60,809 nucleotides of DNA from Bacillota bacterium (GTDB taxonomy: Bacteria > Bacillota > Bacilli > Paenibacillales > Paenibacillaceae): assembly GCA_023460795.1 (NCBI GenBank), contig JAEWPC010000012.1:1-60809 (forward strand), written 5' to 3'. A program made the translations under genes and the position numbers. Below the pieces are notes generated by a model, which made no database searches, was not told where the DNA came from, and worked only from the letters and a program-made list of their open reading frames with translations. This document shows, piece after piece, positions 32,285 to 41,874 of the stretch (the stretch's first letter is position 1; each line of letters begins with the position of its first letter).

Positions 32285-32314
32285 CAAAAACGAAAAGCCC
32301 TCGCGGGCGAGGGC
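32285..32314 (-). terminator. Intrinsic terminator of rodZ
   Basis: GCCCTCGC / GCGAGGGC hairpin followed by TTTTCGTTTTT on the minus strand. Confidence 0.85.
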
Positions 32315-32326
32315 CGATGGTGTAGC

Positions 32327-33199
32327 TTATTGTGCCGGCGTCTCGTCCGAAGCCGGCGTAAAGACCATCCGGATCGGCTGTCCCGCCTTGTCTCCGTCCT
32401 CGATCGTCACGCCGTCGATCGTTACGACCGCCTTGTCCGCGCTGCCGACGTTAACGTACAGTTGCTGATCCAATGGGAAGCTGAAAGTCGAATTCGTCGG
32501 CACGTCCTTGTCGAGCACCGTCTTGTTGAGCAGCCCTTTGCCTTTGGCAACGTTACCTGGATATACGCCGATCCATACGTATCCGGACACGTCGATCTGG
32601 ATCTTATGCCCCGTCCCCGGCGATACCGTATAGTACTGTTTGCCGCCTTTCGTCTCGACCAATTCCACGGATACGGTCGGGCTAGGCGGTGGGGTGATCG
32701 TCGGCGTAATCGAAGGCGTCGGCGTTTCCGAAATCGAAGGCGACGGCGTTGTAGTGTCCGAAGTAATCGGCGGAGGCGTTCCGAGCTCTTCCGGGTTCGA
32801 TTCCTTCGTGTTCGAGTAATACACATAAATGACGGCCGCGATTAGAATCGGGAAAGCCCACATGAGCAAGGATACCGCGACCTTGCCCCATCTATCGTTA
32901 TGTTGTACGCTTCTGCGTTTGGGCTGAATGCGAGGTTCGACGGTGCCGATCTCGGAAGTCGCCGCTTTAGGCAATTCCTTCTGGTAGAGGCGAAGCACCT
33001 CTTCGGCGTCGAGTCCGACGGTTTCGGCGTACGTCTTCACGAATGCCCGAACGTAAAAAGATCCCGGAAGCACTTTGTAGTCGCCTGACTCGATCGCTTC
33101 CAAATATCTTTTGCGTATTTTGGTGGTTTCCTGGATATCGTCCAGCGAATAGCCGCGCTGTTCGCGCGCTTTACGAAGTAAAGCACCTAGATCGGACAC
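32327..33199 (-). CDS. rodZ: RodZ-like cell-shape protein (YmfM)
   Basis: A 290-residue bitopic protein: N-terminal helix-turn-helix domain of Xre type (about 1-70, with LRKAREQRGYSLDDIQ), a basic stretch, one membrane segment (near 125-145, PILIAAVIYVYY), a Pro/Ser/Thr-rich linker (SPSISETPTPSITPTI) and an extracellular beta domain (DUF4115). RodZ links MreB filaments to the elongation machinery. GTG at 33199 is chosen, nine bases after AAAGAGG. Order ymfK-rodZ-pgsA region matches Bacillus. Confidence 0.93.
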   Translation of the reverse strand: MSDLGALLRKAREQRGYSLDDIQETTKIRKRYLEAIESGDYKVLPGSFYVRAFVKTYAETVGLDAEEVLRLYQKELPKAATSEIGTVEPRIQPKRRSVQHNDRWGKVAVSLLMWAFPILIAAVIYVYYSNTKESNPEELGTPPPITSDTTTPSPSISETPTPSITPTITPPPSPTVSVELVETKGGKQYYTVSPGTGHKIQIDVSGYVWIGVYPGNVAKGKGLLNKTVLDKDVPTNSTFSFPLDQQLYVNVGSADKAVVTIDGVTIEDGDKAGQPIRMVFTPASDETPAQ

Positions 33200-33251
33200 A
33201 AGTTTCACCTCTTTCGGTTCATGTTGTTAGCGTAGCGATGATTATGTAAGA

Positions 33252-34022
33252 TTACAGATCTTCGAATCCGGCCGTCGTGAAATTAACGTACGTGATCTCT
33301 TCATCCGGCGTATTCCGCAATTCGATGATGAAATCGAATACGTCATAGTCGAACTTCGATTCCCTTACGAAAATGTCCGGATGCTCGATCACCTTCGTCG
33401 AATTCATCGTCATCAATTCTTGCAGCAAGGCGTGGTGCTTCTCGTTCGACCGGATCGTACTGACGATTCCGTCGATAATGAAGACGTTGTTAGGAGTCAT
33501 CTCGTCGTCCGACAATTGGCTTCTGACGGTCTGTCTCAGCAGCGTCGAGGATACGAACGTCCAACGCTTGTTCGCGCATACGCTTCCCGCGATAATCGAC
33601 TCCGTCTTGCCGACGCGAGGCATGCCGCGCAGTCCGATCGTCTGGTTGCCTTCCCGCTTGAACAATTCGCCGAGGAAGTCGACAAGCAAGCCGAGCTCGT
33701 CCCTCGTGAACCGGAACGTCTTCCGATCGTCGGAATCCCTCTCGATGTACCGGCCATGCCGTACCGCAAGTATGTCTGTCAGCCTAGGAGGCCGAATCGT
33801 ATTCACCGTAATATTCTCGACTTTGTGAAGCATCTTGCCGAGAAGCTCGATTTTCTCGTCGTCGTCCGTCTGCAGCAGCATGCCGCGGGTCCGGTCTTCA
33901 ACGCCGTTGATCGTCAGAATGTTCACTTCGAGCATCCCGAGCAAGGAAGCGATATCTCCAAGCAAGCCGGGACGGTTTTTATGAATTTTATATTCCATAT
34001 ACCACTGTTTAGGTTCCATCAT
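33252..34022 (-). CDS. ymfK: YmfK-family protein (DUF3388)
   Basis: A 256-residue protein of the Firmicute YmfK family. The N-terminus (about 8-80) looks like an ACT domain (YKIHKNRPGLLGDIASLLGM). The C-terminal half has a P-loop-like GMPRVGKTES near residue 140 and an ATPase-like VFIIDGI strand. The function is not established; conserved synteny with ymfH-ymfI-ymfJ and rodZ suggests a link to cell envelope or division. Two adjacent ATGs offer the start after GAGGTG. Confidence 0.88.
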   Translation of the reverse strand: MMEPKQWYMEYKIHKNRPGLLGDIASLLGMLEVNILTINGVEDRTRGMLLQTDDDEKIELLGKMLHKVENITVNTIRPPRLTDILAVRHGRYIERDSDDRKTFRFTRDELGLLVDFLGELFKREGNQTIGLRGMPRVGKTESIIAGSVCANKRWTFVSSTLLRQTVRSQLSDDEMTPNNVFIIDGIVSTIRSNEKHHALLQELMTMNSTKVIEHPDIFVRESKFDYDVFDFIIELRNTPDEEITYVNFTTAGFEDL

Positions 34023-34171
34023 GCACCTCGTTCGATTCGAGCAACGCTAAGCTGCAACTGTACTTTCTTTGTTATTCTACAACGCTCCTCATTATCCTGC
34101 ATAATCTTACAATAACTTAATACAAAAGTCCCGTTTATGGACGAAAATAAAAACTTTTGCCTTAATCGGAC

Positions 34172-34198
34172 AGAAAGCCTCCTGGCGGAGGCTTTCTG
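34172..34198 (-). terminator. Hairpin after ymfJ
   Basis: CAGAAAGCCTCC / GGAGGCTTTCTG palindrome; a distinct T tract is missing (TTTCTGTCC), so termination may be partial. Confidence 0.6.
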
Positions 34199-34218
34199 AT
34201 TCGCTTGCTTCGATAGCG

Positions 34219-34473
34219 TTAGCTGCTGTGATCGGCAAGCTTGACCATCAGCTTCGCCATCGTTTTACGATCGCTTTCATCCCCTACGTCCCAAAGCTCT
34301 TTCAACACGCGTTCTTCGTCGTTTTTAGGATCGACCTTCGTATCAAGGAAAGACCCGATTTCGTAAGCCAGCTTCGAAATGACCTCTTCGTTGATGCCCA
34401 TTTTTTTGGCTGCGCTGACGCGATCGCCCAAAAACTTCTTCCAGGTGTCGAAATCGTTGAGTACGGTTGACAT
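34219..34473 (-). CDS. ymfJ: YmfJ-family protein (DUF3243)
   Basis: An 84-residue soluble helical protein (start MSTVLNDFDTWKKFLGDRVSA here given in part) of the small DUF3243 family found with ymfI and ymfK in Bacillales. Conserved features: W near residue 11, KMGI and an acidic middle. Function unknown. Clear GGAGG before the ATG at 34473. Confidence 0.9.
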   Translation of the reverse strand: MSTVLNDFDTWKKFLGDRVSAAKKMGINEEVISKLAYEIGSFLDTKVDPKNDEERVLKELWDVGDESDRKTMAKLMVKLADHSS

Positions 34474-34545
34474 GTTACGGCCTCCTCGATGGTTACGGGA
34501 TAAAAGCTCATCGATAATATGCTCGCGAGAGGCCGTATTTATGCG

Positions 34546-35283
34546 TCATTCCCCGTTCCAACCGCCGTTGATCCCGATCACTTGCCCGGTGACGTAGTTC
34601 GCGCTGTCCGATACCAGATAGCGGACGAGCGAAGCGACTTCCTCCGCGGTGCCGAGCCGTCCGAGCGGGATCGCTTGGCGCAGAGACGTCTTATCCTCCT
34701 CGCCCAGAGCGCCGAGCATGTCCGTATCGATCGCGCCGGGCGCCACGGCGTTCACCGTTACGCCCGAGGATGCAAGCTCCTTCGCCATCGATTTGACGAA
34801 CGCGTTCAGACCGCCTTTGGACGCCGCGTACACCGCTTCCCCGGCGGCGCCAACGACTCCCCACAAGCTGGACAGATAGACGAATCTCCCCGAGCGCTTC
34901 CAGGTCATTGCCGGCCCGAACAGCTTCGTTAGATGATACGCGCTCTTCAGGTGAAGCGTGAACAAATCGTCCCACACGTCCTCGCCGGTATCCTCGAGAA
35001 GCCCGTAATGAGCGGCCCCGGCGCCATGCACGATAACGCCCGGCTCCCAGCCTTCCGCGTCCAGCTTCGATTTCATTTCGCGCAGCGATTGCCCCGAGCG
35101 AGCATCCGCCTGCACGACGATCGCGCGGCTCCCGTACGAACGGCAAGCCGCCGCTACTTCCTCCGCTGGCTTGGCAGCCGCGTAGTACTGGACGGCAACG
35201 TCGAAGCCGTCGGCCGCAAGCTGCCTAGCCACCGCGGCCCCGATGCCTCGGGAGCCGCCGGTGACAAGCGCTATTCGGTTCAA
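34546..35283 (-). CDS. ymfI: SDR-family reductase (EF-P 5-aminopentanone reductase type)
   Basis: A 245-residue short-chain dehydrogenase/reductase: cofactor motif TGGSRGIGAAV (residues 8-18), NAG equivalent HGAGAAHYG, catalytic Ser (YLSSLWG), Tyr and Lys (YAASKGG), and C-terminal PGAIDTDM. In Bacillus, YmfI reduces 5-aminopentanone on elongation factor P. Synteny with ymfF-ymfH supports the same role. Its start overlaps the end of ymfH by 4 bp. Confidence 0.9.
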   Translation of the reverse strand: MNRIALVTGGSRGIGAAVARQLAADGFDVAVQYYAAAKPAEEVAAACRSYGSRAIVVQADARSGQSLREMKSKLDAEGWEPGVIVHGAGAAHYGLLEDTGEDVWDDLFTLHLKSAYHLTKLFGPAMTWKRSGRFVYLSSLWGVVGAAGEAVYAASKGGLNAFVKSMAKELASSGVTVNAVAPGAIDTDMLGALGEEDKTSLRQAIPLGRLGTAEEVASLVRYLVSDSANYVTGQVIGINGGWNGE

Positions 35284-36563
35284 GAGGAAGCTTTGCTCCT
35301 GACGACCGCGACGGCAAGCTGCTCGGGCCTTGCATGCTCGCGAAGCCGCTCGTTCACTTCATCGAGCGTTAAGCTCTCGAAACCTTCGACGGCGCGGAAC
35401 AGGTCGCCGCCTTTGTGGCGATACCGCGTAAACTCGCTGGCGATCGCTTCCGGACTATTGAACATCCGCAGCATCGCTCCGATCCGCTTGCGGCGCGTAC
35501 GCTCGAAAGTCGCTTCCGGAATGCCCGCGGAAGCCGCCTCGTACATCGCTTCGGTAACGCGGCGCACGAGCTCGTCGGGATTCGGCGTCTCCCCGCCGAT
35601 GACCGAGAACGCATAGCCGGGTCCCGTATTGAACTCATGGCCGAAGCTGTCGGAGATCAAACTGTCGTCGTACAGCGACTGGTACAGCGAAGAGCTGGAG
35701 CCGAGCACCGCTTCCAGCATGATTTTGCTCGACAACTCGTAACGGATCGCGTCGCGGCCCGTGCCCGGATCGTCCTTAAAGCCGAACATGCATTTCGGAA
35801 GCGATACGGGAAGGATGATTTCCTTCTTCTTCTGGTGGACCGCCTTCGGCTCATCCTCGAATAACCGCTTGATTTCGCCGCCGGGACCGAACGTCTTGCC
35901 GGCTTGATCCCGCTTCACCTGGGCCAGCGTCTCCTCGGGATCGACGCCGCCTACGACGAACAGCGTCATGTTCGAAGGATGGTAGAACGTATGGTAGCAA
36001 TCGTACAGCATTTCCTTCGTGATGGAGCGCACCGAATCGGCCGTCCCCGCGATGTCGATGCGCACGGGGAGTTTGGAGTACATCGCCTCGTTCAAGCCGA
36101 AGTATACCCGCCAATCGGGATTGTCCTTGTACATATCGATTTCCTGTACGATGATGCCCTTTTCCTTCTCGACGTTCTCGTCGGTGAAATAAGGATTTTG
36201 CACGAAGTGCAGCAACGTGTCGATATTGGCGGTTATATCCTTAGTGGCGGAAAATAAATAAACGGTGCGGTCGAAGCTCGTATAGGCGTTGGCCGAGGCG
36301 CCCTGCGACGCGAACGTCGAGAAAATGTCGCCTTCCTGCTCCTCGAACATTTTATGCTCTAGAAAATGGGCGATGCCGTCCGGAACGCGAATCGTCTCTC
36401 CGCCCGGCACGGTGAAGTGATTGTCGACCGAACCGTATTTGGTCGTGAACGTGGCGTACGTCTTCGTGAAGCCCGGCTTCGGCAGGACGAATACGTCCAG
36501 CCCGTTGTCCAGCTTCTCGTGCCAAATCTTCTCTTGCAGCTTCGGATATTCGACTGGCGGCAT
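35280..36563 (-). CDS. ymfH: M16-family zinc peptidase YmfH
   Basis: A 427-residue insulinase-type protein with an intact zinc site HFLEH (HxxEH, near residue 67) and a downstream Glu in the NVEKEKGIIVQEIDMY helix. It pairs with the inactive YmfF homologue encoded just upstream; in Bacillus the pair resembles a two-chain processing peptidase. Translation is coupled to ymfI by a 4 bp overlap. Substrate unknown. Confidence 0.93.
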   Translation of the reverse strand: MPPVEYPKLQEKIWHEKLDNGLDVFVLPKPGFTKTYATFTTKYGSVDNHFTVPGGETIRVPDGIAHFLEHKMFEEQEGDIFSTFASQGASANAYTSFDRTVYLFSATKDITANIDTLLHFVQNPYFTDENVEKEKGIIVQEIDMYKDNPDWRVYFGLNEAMYSKLPVRIDIAGTADSVRSITKEMLYDCYHTFYHPSNMTLFVVGGVDPEETLAQVKRDQAGKTFGPGGEIKRLFEDEPKAVHQKKKEIILPVSLPKCMFGFKDDPGTGRDAIRYELSSKIMLEAVLGSSSSLYQSLYDDSLISDSFGHEFNTGPGYAFSVIGGETPNPDELVRRVTEAMYEAASAGIPEATFERTRRKRIGAMLRMFNSPEAIASEFTRYRHKGGDLFRAVEGFESLTLDEVNERLREHARPEQLAVAVVRSKASS

Positions 36564-36565
36564 GG

Positions 36566-37846
36566 TCAGCCCTCCTCTTTCAGGTCGCGCAGGAAGTATA
36601 TCGTGTCCAGCTTCGCCAGATGGGCAGCCGCCGTCGCCTGCTCCGGCGTAACCGCCTCGATGTCCGCGATGAAGCTTTCGCCCGTACGATTGGCGCCGGA
36701 CAGTACGTTGCTGAAATCGAACGAGATGCGCTCGAACGCCGTATCCTGCAGCTCCCGCAATTGGTTCACGATCATCGCTTTCGTGCGCTGCACGTCCGTC
36801 TCCGAGAAGTCGCCGGCTTTGAGGGCATCGAGTTGATCCTGCATAATGCGCGAGGCTCGCTCGAAGTTTTTGATCTCGATGCCGGATTGAAGCGTCAGGA
36901 GGCCTTTGTGCCCGTCTAATCGGGAAGAGGCGTAATACGCGAGGCTCGCTTTCTCCCGCACGTTAACGAACAGCTTGGAGTGAGGGAACGCACCCAACAG
37001 GCCGTTATACACGAGCAGCGCCGCGTATTCGTCGCTTCCGTACGAAGCCCCGACGCGTAGCCCCATGTTCAGCTTGCCTTGGCCGACTTCGAGTCGCTCC
37101 TGGATCGTCTGCACCTCGGACCTGGCTTCCATCAGCTTAGGCGGGACGTACGACGATGGCGCGCCATCCGGCAGATCGAACGATCGTTTGGCGAACGCCG
37201 CGACCTCCTCCAACGACGTATCGCCCGCCACGTACAGATCCAAATTCGCTTGGCTAAGCCAACCCGTATAGGCCTCGTACAGTGAATCTTCGTCGATTGC
37301 CGGGAGCTCTTCCTTACGTCCGAGCGCAAGCAACCGATACGGTTCGTTCGAGCACATCTCCTCGATGCATCGCTCGGAAGCGTAGCGGATTTTATCGTTG
37401 ATGATCGCATCGATGCGTTTGCTTATCGTCGTCTTCTCCGCTTCGACGTACTTAGAGCGAAAATGTCCGTTCTCCGTCGCCGGCTTCGTCAGCACTTCGC
37501 CAAGGAAGGAAATCGCCTCTCCGAGAAGCGGCTCCGACGAAGACACGAACCGATCGTTAATAATGTCTAACCGGAAATTGACGATCTGATTATCGCCGCG
37601 CTTATACAGGTCGAATCCGAAACCGGCGCCGTACAGCTCGTCGAGCTTCTCGCGGAAAGAGATCGTCTCGGGATAGGACCGCGTCCCCCGACGAAGCACG
37701 AAAGGGGTGAGCGCGATCGGCGTCACCCCGGATTCGGTAAGCGGTACACCTGCGAACAACGACACGGCGAACGTTTTGAAGCGTTTGGTCGGCAACACGT
37801 GCAGCCGCAGTCGGCCGAGCGTGCCTCTTTGGAACTGTTCCGACAT
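36566..37846 (-). CDS. ymfF: Inactive M16-family peptidase subunit YmfF
   Basis: A 426-residue M16 homologue in which the zinc-binding HxxEH is absent; the corresponding position reads LTPFVLRRGTRSYP. It is therefore probably the non-catalytic, substrate-gripping partner of YmfH, whose gene begins 2 bp downstream. ATG 37846, with AGGGG shortly before it. Length and gene order match Bacillus. Confidence 0.92.
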   Translation of the reverse strand: MSEQFQRGTLGRLRLHVLPTKRFKTFAVSLFAGVPLTESGVTPIALTPFVLRRGTRSYPETISFREKLDELYGAGFGFDLYKRGDNQIVNFRLDIINDRFVSSSEPLLGEAISFLGEVLTKPATENGHFRSKYVEAEKTTISKRIDAIINDKIRYASERCIEEMCSNEPYRLLALGRKEELPAIDEDSLYEAYTGWLSQANLDLYVAGDTSLEEVAAFAKRSFDLPDGAPSSYVPPKLMEARSEVQTIQERLEVGQGKLNMGLRVGASYGSDEYAALLVYNGLLGAFPHSKLFVNVREKASLAYYASSRLDGHKGLLTLQSGIEIKNFERASRIMQDQLDALKAGDFSETDVQRTKAMIVNQLRELQDTAFERISFDFSNVLSGANRTGESFIADIEAVTPEQATAAAHLAKLDTIYFLRDLKEEG

Positions 37847-37949
37847 TTACTCATGCCCCTAACTTAGTAAATTCGCGTCCTCGTCTCGTTGCTTTCAGCC
37901 CCATTCTACCCGATTGAACAAGCAGGAAGCAAATAGTGGAAACCCGATA

Positions 37950-38750
37950 CTATCTGCAGAAAATGTGCTTCCCGATCGTCTTGTACTGCGGGCGCGACCA
38001 GATCCATTTCGACGTGGCCGTCGCGGGGTTGAAATAATAGAGGCAGCCGTCGGTCGGATCCAAGCCGCTGACCGCGTCCTTCACCGCTTTCATCGCGCTT
38101 TCGTTAGGCGTGAGCCAGATTTGGCCGTCGGCGACTGCCGTGAATGCGCCCGGTTGGAAAATTACGCCCGAAGCGGTATTCGGAAATTGCGGAGACTTCA
38201 CGCGGTTCAAGATGACGGCCGCGACCGCCACTTGGCCGATATAAGGCTCGCCTCGGGATTCGCCGTAGACGGCGTTCGCCATCATTTTCAGGTCTTTACT
38301 CGTCAGGCCGAGATTGTTGTTGGCGGGTAGCTTCGCCGAACTCGCCGAGCCTTCCCCGCCTACTCCGCCTCCGGAAGATGCGGCTCCGCCCGGCAATTCA
38401 GCTGCGGTAGGCTTCCAATCCTTCGTGGCGCTCCATAGCTTGAGCTTTGTTTTAGCCCCGACGATGCCGTCCGATTTCAATCCGAACTTCCACTGGAACC
38501 AAGTAACCGCGTTCTTCGTCTCGCTCCCGAAGACACCGTCTACTTTTCCGTTGAAATACCCCAGCGCTTTCAGTCTGCCTTGCAGCTCGTAAATATCTTT
38601 ACCCGTCGAACCTTGCTTAAGAATCGTCGATCCGAACGTCTCGCGGCTTAGCCCGTGATTTTGCAACGTATAGAAACCGAGCAAGCCGAACACTAAGCAA
38701 ACGGTCAGGATAACTAGACGATAGCTCACCGTATTCACGCCTTTCTTCAT
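37950..38750 (-). CDS. sleB: Spore cortex-lytic enzyme SleB
   Basis: A 266-residue secreted protein: N-terminal hydrophobic signal/anchor (about 11-30), a peptidoglycan-binding domain (45-105, QGSTGKDIYELQGRLKALGY and GVFGSETKNAV), a linker, and a C-terminal hydrolase-2 domain with ANAVYGESRGEPYIGQVAVA, whose first Glu is catalytic. SleB is a lytic transglycosylase specific for muramic-delta-lactam cortex, acting in germination. The ATG at 38750 is weakly supported; internal GTGs could be used. ypeB, its usual partner, is not adjacent. Confidence 0.93.
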   Translation of the reverse strand: MKKGVNTVSYRLVILTVCLVFGLLGFYTLQNHGLSRETFGSTILKQGSTGKDIYELQGRLKALGYFNGKVDGVFGSETKNAVTWFQWKFGLKSDGIVGAKTKLKLWSATKDWKPTAAELPGGAASSGGGVGGEGSASSAKLPANNNLGLTSKDLKMMANAVYGESRGEPYIGQVAVAAVILNRVKSPQFPNTASGVIFQPGAFTAVADGQIWLTPNESAMKAVKDAVSGLDPTDGCLYYFNPATATSKWIWSRPQYKTIGKHIFCR

Positions 38751-38822
38751 AATCCATGTTGGTCTTTCGCCCGTTAGTATGAGATTCGCGAAACCCTCTT
38801 ATACCCATTTCGGGCAGCATAA

Positions 38823-38857
38823 ACAAAAAGCCCGCCGTCCAGAATTCGGACGGCGAG
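38823..38857 (-). terminator. Intrinsic terminator of spoIIIE/ftsK
   Basis: GC(T/C)CGCCGTCC / GGACGGCGGGC hairpin followed by TTTTTG on the minus strand. Confidence 0.88.
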
Positions 38858-38889
38858 CGAATGGAATGAAGGCTATATCAGGTTGGAAA

Positions 38890-41547
38890 TTACGAGGAAA
38901 TGCGCTGTTGATACTGCTCCATTGTCATAAGCACCTCGCGTGGCTTGCTGCCTTCGTAAGGGCCGACGATGCCTTTGGCTTCCATCGTGTCGATAAGCCT
39001 CGCGGCGCGTGTATAACCGACCCGCATGCGGCGCTGAAGCAGCGAGACGGACGCTTGCTTCGCTTCGATGATGATCTGTACCGCTTGATCGAACAGCTCG
39101 TCGAGCATTTCGTCAGCCGTGTCCGATTCGGTCTCGTCTACTTCGGGCACGAGATCTTCGTTATATTCGGCTTCGGCTTGTCCGCGGGCGAATCCGACGA
39201 CTTGCTCCACCTCGTTATCCGACAGGAACGCGCCTTGTACCCGAATCGGCTTGGAAGCGCCCATCGGCAGGAACAGCATATCTCCCCGGCCGAGCAGCTT
39301 CTCCGCGCCGACCATATCGAGAATCGTGCGCGAATCGACCTGCGACGATACGCCGAATGCGATCCGGCTAGGAATATTCGCCTTGATGACGCCGGTAATG
39401 ACGTCGACAGACGGCCGCTGCGTGGCGATGATCAGATGGATACCCGCGGCGCGGGCCATCTGAGCCAAGCGGGTGATCGCGTCCTCGACGTCGCCTGCGG
39501 CGACCATCATGAGGTCGGCCAGCTCGTCCACGATGACGACGATGTAAGGCAGAACGCCGTCCGGATTGTTTCCGCTCATCATCAGCGCGTTGTAGCCTTC
39601 GATGTTCCTCGTGCCGGACTTGGAAAACTTCTCGTACCGCTTCTCCATCTCGACGACGATTTTCTTGAGGGCGAGGGACGCGCGCCTAGGGTCCGTGACG
39701 ACAGGAGCCAGCAGGTGCGGAATTCCGTTATATACATTGAGCTCGACCATCTTCGGGTCGATCATCAGGAACTTCACTTCGTCTGGCTTCGCCTTATAGA
39801 GCAAGCTCGTAATGATGCCGTTAATACAGACGGATTTACCGGAACCGGTCGCTCCCGCGACCAGCATGTGCGGCATCTTCGCCAAGTTGCCGACGATCGG
39901 CTGTCCGGAGATGTCGCGCCCGAACGCGATGGTGAGCTTAGCCTGCGATTCTTGGAACGGCTGCGTCTCCAGCACCTCGCGAAGCGTAACGACGCTGACC
40001 TCGTTGTTCGGAACCTCGATGCCAATCGCCGATTTGCCCGGGATTGGTGCCTCCATCCGGATATCTTTAGCGGCGAGCGCGAGCGCGATATCGTCGGTCA
40101 GGCTAACGATACGGCTGACTTTTACCCCGACGTCGGGCTGCAGCTCGTACCGCGTGACGGCGGGCCCTCTCGCCACGTCGAGCACTTTGGCGCGAACGCC
40201 GAAGCTCTCGAGCGTCGCTTCGAGCTTGCGAGCGGTGCTCATATAGTCGGCGGCGCTGCCGGCTTTACCGGCGGCCGTCGGCTTATCCAGCAAGTTCAGC
40301 CCCGGCAGGCGATACGGTTTCGGCGGCTTGCGCACCGGCTTAGGAGCCTCGGGTACGGCTGCACCCTCCGCGACGTCGCCTGCTTGTGGCTGATCCGCGT
40401 CTACGGCCGGCACGTCATTGTCCTCCCCGAGGTCCAGTTCGGCTTGCACGAGATTAGCCGGCACCTCCGGCTCTTCCATGCGGTCGTCTTCGTCTTCCCA
40501 ATCCGGCGTCGGATACGCCTGTTGGGCGAAATCCGTAAATCTCGGCTGCGGCTGCTCTTGCGGCGGCGTGACAGGCGATATCGGCAATTCGTCGTCCGTC
40601 TCGCGAACTTCCTCGTGCATCGTATGTATGGCCGTTGTCATGGCTTTAGCAGCCGTCGTCGCTTCGTTTTTCTTCGAGGCTCTGATGTTCAGATTAACCG
40701 GTCCGTCTTCGTCCCACTGATCCTCCGGCATGCCTCCGGTCTCGCGTTCCGGTTTGCCGTGGAACAGCTGGAAGAACAGCGGCGTCTTGCGTTGCCGCGG
40801 CATGAGCGGCTGCTCGTCCATCGCGTCATCGTCCGGTTCGAGCGGTATAGCGGGTATCGCAGCCGGCTTGCTTGCGCCTTTGACAGGCACCGCTTTCGCG
40901 CGCAGCAGCTTGCTGCCCGATGACATACGCGCGGCCAATAGCGGCATGACGCGCATCAGGAATAGACGGATCGCTCTGCCCATCTCGACGTACGAGCGAT
41001 TCGTGATGAGTAATAAAGCGATCGCGAATTCTATAATCAGAACGAACTTCGCGCCGTAATAGCCGAAGAGCCAATAGAGCACCGAGTATTGCAGCGCGCC
41101 GGTCATTCCTCCGCCGATGTCCTTCTGCGTGATCGGTACGTCTTCTTCCGGAGGTACGGACCAAAGCTGCTCCTTCAACTGGTCCATCGTCTGGCTGACG
41201 ATATTCGACGGAGTAACCGCATCGACAAGGCCAAGGCTATCGTCGATCGCGGCCATCGCGCTCCATAAGGTAAAGCCGAGCACGACGATAATAAAGCCGG
41301 ACCTGCGCGACGTCCAACCGCGCGGCCAGCTTCGTTTAATCATGACATACAATCCAATCCAAACGCCTGCGAGCGCGAGCATATAATAATGGATGCCAAG
41401 TAGGAAGCCGAACAGCTTGGAAAGCGATCTTCCGACGGCGGCTTCTCCGGAGATGGCGATAACCGATAACGTAATCAATAGAATGCCGTACACTTCGTAT
41501 TTTAGGCTTGCTCCGAACGGAGCGCGTTTTTTCTTGCGTTTAGCCAA
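38890..41547 (-). CDS. spoIIIE: DNA translocase SpoIIIE/FtsK
   Basis: An 885-residue translocase: four N-terminal membrane segments (about 20-190), an acidic/proline-rich linker (200-400), the RecA-like motor with Walker A GATGSGKS (near 550) and LMIDPKMVEL, Walker B VVIVDELADLM, and the C-terminal gamma winged helix (VSLLQRRMRVGYTRAARLID) that reads chromosome polarity. Pumps DNA through the septum in sporulation and division. The start is a TTG at 41547, six bases after GGGAGGTG. Position after tepA/ylzJ is as in Bacillus. Confidence 0.96.
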   Translation of the reverse strand: MAKRKKKRAPFGASLKYEVYGILLITLSVIAISGEAAVGRSLSKLFGFLLGIHYYMLALAGVWIGLYVMIKRSWPRGWTSRRSGFIIVVLGFTLWSAMAAIDDSLGLVDAVTPSNIVSQTMDQLKEQLWSVPPEEDVPITQKDIGGGMTGALQYSVLYWLFGYYGAKFVLIIEFAIALLLITNRSYVEMGRAIRLFLMRVMPLLAARMSSGSKLLRAKAVPVKGASKPAAIPAIPLEPDDDAMDEQPLMPRQRKTPLFFQLFHGKPERETGGMPEDQWDEDGPVNLNIRASKKNEATTAAKAMTTAIHTMHEEVRETDDELPISPVTPPQEQPQPRFTDFAQQAYPTPDWEDEDDRMEEPEVPANLVQAELDLGEDNDVPAVDADQPQAGDVAEGAAVPEAPKPVRKPPKPYRLPGLNLLDKPTAAGKAGSAADYMSTARKLEATLESFGVRAKVLDVARGPAVTRYELQPDVGVKVSRIVSLTDDIALALAAKDIRMEAPIPGKSAIGIEVPNNEVSVVTLREVLETQPFQESQAKLTIAFGRDISGQPIVGNLAKMPHMLVAGATGSGKSVCINGIITSLLYKAKPDEVKFLMIDPKMVELNVYNGIPHLLAPVVTDPRRASLALKKIVVEMEKRYEKFSKSGTRNIEGYNALMMSGNNPDGVLPYIVVIVDELADLMMVAAGDVEDAITRLAQMARAAGIHLIIATQRPSVDVITGVIKANIPSRIAFGVSSQVDSRTILDMVGAEKLLGRGDMLFLPMGASKPIRVQGAFLSDNEVEQVVGFARGQAEAEYNEDLVPEVDETESDTADEMLDELFDQAVQIIIEAKQASVSLLQRRMRVGYTRAARLIDTMEAKGIVGPYEGSKPREVLMTMEQYQQRISS

Positions 41548-41613
41548 AGCTGCCACCTCCCGGTTCAACATTATACCACAGTTGACGCGAGGTTGGCAGA
41601 AGTTCCCGTCGAC

Positions 41614-41874
41614 TTACATCCCTAGTCCCGCTTGGCCGGTATCGCTTTCATCGTAGGCCTTCGCCGCGTAATAGATCGATCGTCCCGGCATAAATTCGGG
41701 ATTTAAGTACTGGTCGAGCGGCGCGGACAGCAGCCGCACGATCGTGCCGACTCCCGGCGCGGTCGGGCGGACCTGCATCGTCACTTGTCCGTGCGTAATC
41801 TCGACGAAAGGTCCCGGTTCCGCTTGCATGCCGTCGAGAACGAGCTCCAGCGGCATCGTCGTATAGAGCGTCAT
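41614..41874 (-). CDS. YlzJ-like protein
   Basis: An 86-residue acidic protein of the YlzJ-like family, found between tepA and spoIIIE in Bacillales. It starts TLYTTMPLELVLDG and contains GRSIYYAAKAY near its end. Function unknown. Its start overlaps the end of tepA by 4 bp, so the two are co-translated. Confidence 0.85.
   Translation of the reverse strand: MTLYTTMPLELVLDGMQAEPGPFVEITHGQVTMQVRPTAPGVGTIVRLLSAPLDQYLNPEFMPGRSIYYAAKAYDESDTGQAGLGM

Noticed and set aside
38779..40923. 714-codon plus-strand open frame opposite spoIIIE
   Set aside because: Antisense frame in GC-rich coding DNA, rich in Arg/His/Asp, no ribosome site and no recognisable domain.
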